From contig NW_003115588.1 of NCBI RefSeq assembly GCF_000003605.2, positions 1-14,475 on the forward strand: a stretch of DNA of 14,475 nucleotides, written 5' to 3'. Each line of letters begins with the position of its first letter. The first letter of the stretch is position 1. The DNA comes from Saccoglossus kowalevskii. Taxonomy: Eukaryota; Hemichordata; Enteropneusta; Harrimaniidae. Positions 9,966 through 14,475 of the stretch are shown here, in pieces. The notes under the pieces are model-generated. The model made no database searches. It had not been told where the DNA came from and saw nothing but the letters and a program-made list of their open reading frames with translations. The translations under genes and the position numbers were made by a program.

Positions 9966-10740
9966 TAATTTTGGCATGGATACCGCCTCATATTATGGAC
10001 GTTAATTTTGGCATGGATACTGCGCCATATTATGGACGTTAATTTTGACATGGATACCGCGCCATATTATGGACGTTAATTTTGGCATGGATACCGCACC
10101 ATATTATGAACGCTAATTTTGACATGGATACTACGCCATATTATGGACGTTAATTTTGGCATGGATACCAAGCCATATTATGGACGTTAATTTTGGCATG
10201 GATACCGCACCATATTATGGACGTTAATTTTGGCATGGATACCGCGCCATATTATGGACGTTAATTTTGGCATGGATACCGCGCCATATTATGGACGTTA
10301 ATTTTGGCATGGATACCGCGCCATATTATGGACGTTGATTTTGGCATGTATACCGCGCCATATTATGGACGTTCATTTTGACATGGATACCGCACCATAT
10401 TATGGACGTTAATTTTGACATGGATTCCGCGCCATATTATGGACGTTAATTTTGGCATGGATACTGCGCCATATTATGAACGTTAATTTTGGCATGGATA
10501 CCGCACCATATTATGGACGTTAATTTTAGCATGGATACCGCACCATATTATGGACGTTAATTTTGACATGGATACCGCGCCATATTATGGACGTTAATTT
10601 TGGCATGGATATCGCGCCATATTATGGACGTTAATTTTGGCATGGATACCGCGCCATACTATGGGCATTAATTTTGACATGGATACCGTGCCATATTATG
10701 GACGTTAATTTTGGCATGGATACCGCGCCATATTATGGAC
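9966..10740. repeat. Satellite stretch with block F copy 3
   Basis: No gene is present. Bases 9966-10317 hold near-consensus G-type units plus a weak block-B echo (GAACGCTAATT, TACTACG, ATACCAAGCC near 10166). Bases 10318-10728 are block F copy 3, matching 1070-1480 at offset 9248: GTTGATTTTGGCATGTATAC from 10334, GTTCATTTTGAC, GGATTCC, TTTTAGC, GATATCGCG and CTATGGGCATT at 10659. The offset is 250 units minus 2 bp, fully accounted for by the intervening indels. Confidence 0.76.
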
Positions 10741-11487
10741 GTTAATTTTGACGTGGATACTGCGCCATATTATGGACGTTAATTTTGACGTGGATACCGC
10801 GCCATATTATGGACGTTAATTTTGGCATGGATACCGCGCCATATTATGGACGTTAATTTTGGCATGGACACCGCGCCATATTATGGACGTTAATTTTGGC
10901 ATGGATACCGCGCCATATTATGGACGTTAATTTTGGCATGGATACCGCACCATATTATGGACGTTAATTTTGTCATGGATACCGCGCCATATTATGGAAG
11001 TTAATTTTGGCATGGATACCACGCCGTATTATGGACAGTAATTTTGACATGGATACCGCGCCATATTATGGACGTTAATTTTGGCATGGATACAGCATCA
11101 TATTATGGACGTTAATTTTGCCATGGATACCGCGGCATATTATGGACGTTAATTTTGGCATGGATACCGCGCCATATTATGGACGTTGATTTTGGCATGG
11201 ATACCGCGCCATATTATGGACGTTAATTTTGACATGGATACCGCGCCATATTATGGACGTTAATTTTGGCATGGATACCGCGCCATATTATGAACGTTAA
11301 TTTTGGCATGGATACCGCGCCATATTATGGACATTAATTTTGGCATGGATACCGCGCCATATTATGGACGTTAATTTTGACATGGATACTACGCCATATT
11401 ATGGACGTTAATTTTGGCATGGATACCGCGCCATATTATGGACGTTAATTTTGGCATGGATACCGCGCCATATTATGGACGTTAATT
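10741..11487. repeat. Higher-order block A-prime, copy 3
   Basis: This block matches 6768-7490 at offset 3997. TTTTGACGTGG occurs in two neighbouring units here (from about 10744 and 10781) but once in the sister. Next come GCATGGACACC, TTTTGTCATGG, GGAAGTTAATT, ACCACGCCGTATT, GACAGTAA, the ACAGCATCATATT marker unit at 11091, GCCATGGATACCGCGG, GTTGATTTT and TACTACG. The right homology limit is near 11487, where the sister has GCATGAATACC. Confidence 0.83.
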
Positions 11488-12043
11488 TTGGCATGGATAC
11501 CGTGCCATATTATGGACGTTAATTTTGGCATGGATACCGCGCCATATTATGGACGTTTATTTTGACATGGATACTGCGCCATATTATGGACATTCATTTT
11601 GACATGGATACCGCGCCATATTATGGACGTTAATTTTGGCATGGATACCGCGCCATATTATGGACAGTAATTTTGACATGGATACCGCGCCATATTATGG
11701 ACGTTAATTTTGGCATGGATACAGCATCATATTATGGACGTTAATTTTGCCATGGCTACCGCGGCATATTATGGACGTTAATTTTGGCATGGATACCGCG
11801 CCATATTATGGACGTTAATTTTGTCATGGATACCGCGCCATATTATGTACGTTCATTTTGGCATGGATATCGCGCCATATTATGGACGTTAATTTTGACA
11901 TGGATACCGCGCCATACATGTATTATGGACGTTAATTTTGGCATGGATACCGCGCCATATTATGGACGTTAATTGTGACATGGATACCGCGCCATATTAT
12001 GGACGTTAATTTTGGCATGGATACCGCGCCATATTATGGACGT
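11488..12043. repeat. Higher-order block A-prime, copy 4, with a second 43-bp unit
   Basis: After two near-consensus units and a GTTTATT unit, bases 11569-12043 match 9491-9965 at offset 2078, including GCCATGGCTACCGCGG, TATGTACGTTCATT, GATATCGCG and the 43-bp unit at 11912-11954 (palindrome ATACATGTAT at 11914-11923). The marker unit is at 11720, only 17 units from the previous marker, so two A-prime copies lie close together. The 62-codon frame at 11784-11972 is identical to that at 9706-9894 and is repeat-derived. Confidence 0.84.
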
Positions 12044-12139
12044 TAATTTTGGCATGGATACCGCGCCATATTATGGACGTTAATTTTGGCATGGATACCG
12101 CGCCATATTATGGACGTTAATTTTGGCATGGATACCGCG
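11992..12139. repeat. Four consecutive perfect consensus monomers
   Basis: Units starting at 11992, 12029, 12066 and 12103 read identically and match the majority base at all 37 positions. They are a good reference for the family. The next unit (12140) is A-type (TTTTGACATGG). Confidence 0.88.
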
Positions 12140-12207
12140 CCATATTATGGACGTTAATTTTGACATGGATACCGCGCCATATTATGGACGTTAATTTTGG
12201 CATGGAT

Positions 12208-12563
12208 ACCGCGCCATATTATGGACGTTAATTTTGGCATGGATACCGCAACATATTATGGACGTTAATTTTGGCATGGATACCGCACCATATTATGGAC
12301 GTTAATTTTGGCATGCATACCGCGCCATATTATGTACGTTAATTTTGACATGGATACCGCGCCGTATTATGGACGTTAATTTTGGCATGCATACCGCGCC
12401 ATATTATGGACGTTAATTTTGGCATGGATACCGCGCCATATTATGGACATTAATTTTGGCATTGATACCGCGCCATACTATGGACGTTAATTTTGACATG
12501 GATACCGCGCCATATTATGGACGTTAATTTTGGCATGGATACCGCGCCATATTATGAACGTTA
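12208..12563. repeat. Higher-order block E, copy 3
   Basis: This block matches 9125-9480 at offset 3083. Ordered variants are GCAACAT, CATGCATACC, TATGTACG (12331-12338), GCGCCGTATT, CATGCATACC, GACATT, GGCATTGATACC (private, about 12457) and CATACTATGG. It leads directly into a block-B relative. Confidence 0.78.
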
Positions 12564-13348
12564 ATTTTGGCATGGATACCGCGCCATATTATGGACATTA
12601 ATTTTAGCATGGATACCGCGCCATATTATGGACGTTAATTTTGGCATGAATACCGCAAAATATTATGGACGTTAATTTTGGCATGGATACCGCACCATAT
12701 TATGGACGTTAATTTTGGCATGGATACCGCAACATATTATGGACGTTAATTTTGTCATGGATACCGCGCCATATTATGGACGTTAATTTTGGCATGGATA
12801 CCGCGCCATATTATGGACGTTAATTTTGGCATGGATACCGCGCCATATTATGGACGTTAATTTTGGCATGGATATCGCACCATATTATGGACGTTAATTT
12901 TGGCATGCATACCGCGCCATATTATGGACGTTAATTTTGGCATGGATACCGCAACATATTATGGACGTTAATTTTGGCATGGATACCGCACCATATTATG
13001 GACGTTAATTTTGGCATGGATACCGCGCCATATTATGGACGTTAATTTTGGCATGGATACCGCAACATATTATGGACGTTAATGTTGGCATGGATACCGC
13101 ACAGTATTATGGATGTTAATTTTGGCATGGATACCGCGCCATATTATGGATGTTAATTTTGGCATGGATACCGCGCCCTATTATGGACGTTAATTTTGTC
13201 ATGGATACCGCGCCATATTATGGACGTTCATTTTGGCATGGATACCGCGCTATATTATGGACGTTAATTTTGGCATGGATACCGCGCCATATTATGGACG
13301 TTAATTTTGGCATGGATACCGCGCCATATTATGGACGTTAATTTTGGC
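12543..13348. repeat. Block B relative (copy 4), duplicate of 2140-2945
   Basis: About 800 bp match 2140-2945 at a constant offset of 10403: GAACG, TTTTAGC, GCATGAATACC with GCAAAAT, TTTTGTCATGG at 12754, CATGCATACC, AATGTTGGC at 13081, GCACAGTATTATGGATG, GCGCCCTATT, TTTTGTCATGG and GTTCATTTTGGC. It lacks the left markers of block B (CGCTCCAT, ATACCATGCC). The stretch 13150-13341 is open for 63 codons on the plus strand, as in its partner; this is repeat-derived. Confidence 0.82.
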
Positions 13349-14063
13349 ATGGATACCGCGCCATATTATGGACGTTAATTTTGACATGGATACCGCGCCA
13401 TATTATGGACGTTAATTTTGGCATGGATACCACGCCATATTATGGACGTTAATTTTGGCATGGATACCGCGCCATATTATGAACATTAATTTTGACATGG
13501 ATACTACGCCATATTATGGACGTTAATTTTGGCATGGATAGCACGCCATATTATGGACGTTAATTGTGACATGGATACCGTGCCATATTATGGACGTTAA
13601 TTTTGGCATGGATACCGCGCCCTATTATGAACGTTAATTTTGGCATGGATACCGCGCCATATTATGGACGTTAATTTTAGCATGGATACCGCACCATATT
13701 ATGGACGTTAATTTTGACATGGATACCGCGCCATATTATGGACGTTAATTTTGGCATGGATACCGCACCATATTATGAACGTTAATTTTGACATGGATAC
13801 TACGCCATATTATGGACGTTAATTTTGGCATGGATACCGCGCCATATTATGGACGTTAATTTTGGCATGGATACCGCACCATATTATGGACGTTAATTTT
13901 GGCATGGATACTGCGCCATATTATGGAAGTTAATTTTGGCATGGATACCGTGCCATATTATGGACGTTAATTTTGGCATGGATACCACGCCATATTATGG
14001 ACGTTAATTTTGACATGGATACCGCGCCATATTATGGATGTTAATTTTGGCATGGATACCGCG
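13349..14063. repeat. Satellite stretch repeating 5940-6360, then near-consensus units
   Basis: No gene is present. Bases 13459-13879 match 5940-6360 at offset 7519: GAACATT, TACTACG, AATTGTGAC, GCGCCCTATTATGAACG at 13620, TTTTAGC, GCACC, TATGAACG and TACTACG. Private changes include GGATAGCACGCC (13536), which recurs as GGATAGCGCGCC 700 bp later. Units from 13880 on show CpG changes such as CCGTGCC and ACCACGCC, plus one GGAAGTT. Confidence 0.76.
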
Positions 14064-14171
14064 CCAAATTATGGACGTTAATTTGGCATAGATACCGCGC
14101 CATATTATGGACGTTAATTTGGCATAGATACCGCGCCATATTATGGACGTTAATTTGGCATAGATACCGCG
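14064..14171. repeat. Three consecutive 36-bp monomers
   Basis: Unit starts at 14064, 14100, 14136 and 14172 give three units of exactly 36 bp. Each has lost one T (GTTAATTTGGC) and carries CATAGATACC instead of CATGGATACC; the first also has CCAAATTATGG. Because 36 is a multiple of three, the frame stops rotating. This explains the two overlapping minus-strand open frames of 64 codons at 14004-14198 and 14041-14235. They have no support as genes. Confidence 0.88.
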
Positions 14172-14475
14172 CCATATTATGGACATTAATTTTGACATGG
14201 ATACTACGCCATATTATGGACATTAATTTTGGCATGGATAGCGCGCCATATTATGGACGTTAATTGTGACATGGATACCGTGCCATATTATGGACGTTAA
14301 TTTGGCATAGATACCGCACCATATTATGGATGTTAATTTTGGCATAGATACCGTGCCATATTATGGACGTTAATTTTGACATAGATACCGCGCCATATTA
14401 TGAACGTTAATTTTGGCATGGATACGATGTCATATTATGGACGTTAATTTTAGCATAGATACCGTGCCATATTGA
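14172..14475. repeat. Diverged right-end satellite units
   Basis: Units here are less uniform than in the rest of the window. CATAGATA recurs in units near 14308, 14343, 14380 and 14453. Another 36-bp unit spans 14283-14318. ATACGATGTCAT appears near 14423. The series TACTACG, GGATAGC, AATTGTGAC, ACCGTGCC (14199-14283) repeats 13499-13583 at offset 700, which is 19 units less the three missing bases. CATAGATA does not occur before 14086. Confidence 0.8.

Larger units (their letters stand above)
1..14475. repeat. 37-bp satellite tandem array, about 391 monomers, fills the whole window
   Basis: The motif CCATATTATGG (or a one- or two-base variant) recurs every 37 bp from the first base to the last. 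Counted unit starts and all placed indels sum to zero net shift, so the final unit start at 14467 equals 391 x 37. Perfect consensus units lie at 11992-12139. Each unit has 9 A, 12 T, 9 G and 7 C, and three CpGs (one in GACGTT, two in ACCGCGCC). Most units differ from consensus at zero to three positions. There are no spacers, no unique DNA and no embedded transposon. This is the pattern of eukaryotic satellite or large minisatellite DNA, kept uniform by unequal exchange or gene conversion. The family name and host are unknown to me. Both ends of the window are still inside the array. Confidence 0.97.

Noticed and set aside
9706-11972. Identical 62-codon frames at 9706-9894 and 11784-11972 as a conserved small gene
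   Set aside because: Identity follows from recent duplication of the whole block at offset 2078; flanking non-open sequence is equally conserved.
2747-13341. Matching 63-codon frames at 2747-2938 and 13150-13341 as paralogous genes
   Set aside because: Both lie in an 800-bp duplicated satellite segment, and the open length comes from one GTTCATT variant removing a TAA.
14004-14235. Overlapping minus-strand 64-codon frames
   Set aside because: They overlap each other in different frames on the same strand and exist only because three 36-bp units stop the frame rotation.
1-14475. CRISPR array (37 bp is within the usual repeat length range)
   Set aside because: The repeats abut directly with no spacers, and the variation is scattered point change rather than alternation of a constant repeat with unique spacers.
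1-14475. Telomeric or subtelomeric simple repeat
   Set aside because: The unit is 37 bp and contains no TTAGGG-like, TTTAGGG-like or other G-rich telomere motif.
1-14475. Centromere satellite with a CENP-B box
   Set aside because: I looked for the TTCG....A..CGGG core on both strands of the consensus and did not see it. A centromeric role without that box cannot be excluded from sequence alone.
1-14475. Rho-independent terminators or promoters from the palindromes and AT-rich TTAATTTT
   Set aside because: The arms are only five base pairs, there is no GC-rich stem followed by a T run, and the motifs recur in every unit, so they reflect the repeat rather than transcription signals.

Overview
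The whole window is one uninterrupted tandem array of a 37-bp satellite monomer. No unique flank is visible, and I found no gene, RNA gene, mobile element or CRISPR array. Counting units from end to end, and correcting for every insertion and deletion I could place, gives 391 monomers plus 9 trailing bases. Four consecutive perfect consensus units lie at 11992-12139. In order, a unit carries the near-palindrome CCATATTATGG, then GACGTTAATTTT, then GGCATGG, then ATACCGCG. The consensus is 43% GC and has three CpG sites. The host is probably a eukaryote: this is satellite DNA, it is non-coding, and many variants are CpG-to-TpG or CpG-to-CpA changes, which suggests a genome that methylates CpG. 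I cannot name the organism or the chromosomal location.

The array is a mosaic of larger duplicated blocks that share rare variant monomers. Block A is marked by ACAGCATCAT and occurs eight times, with markers at 141, 3504, 5169, 7094, 8241, 9642, 11091 and 11720. These sort into four sister pairs: 141/8241, 3504/5169, 7094/11091 and 9642/11720. Block B is marked by CGCTCCAT, ATACCATGCC and TATTGTGAACG; it occurs at 1773-2655, 4214-5095 and 8648-9093, with a partial relative at 12543-13348. Block E (TATGTACG followed by GCCGTATT) occurs three times, near 6591, 9251 and 12334. Block F (CATGTATAC followed by GTTCATT and GGATTCC) occurs three times, from 1086, 6373 and 10334. Local amplifications include a 222-bp six-unit tandem duplication (541-984) and a 74-bp two-unit duplication (about 5514-5587). 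Many stretches alternate between G-type (GGCATGG) and A-type (GACATGG) monomers, giving a 74-bp dimer.

Unit length is very stable. The exceptions are 35-38-bp units at 1702-1810, 36-bp units at 3069-3140, a 38-bp unit at 6730, a cluster of 36/36/34-bp units at 8988-9093, two 43-bp units at 9834 and 11912, and four 36-bp units after 14064. The last 435 bp are more diverged and carry a private CATAGATA variant, as expected near the edge of a satellite array.

The window holds no set of cooperating genes. The short open frames come from the repeat: 37 is not a multiple of three, so the frame rotates and the TAA in GTTAATT closes every frame once per three units unless a unit has lost that TAA or is 36 bp long.
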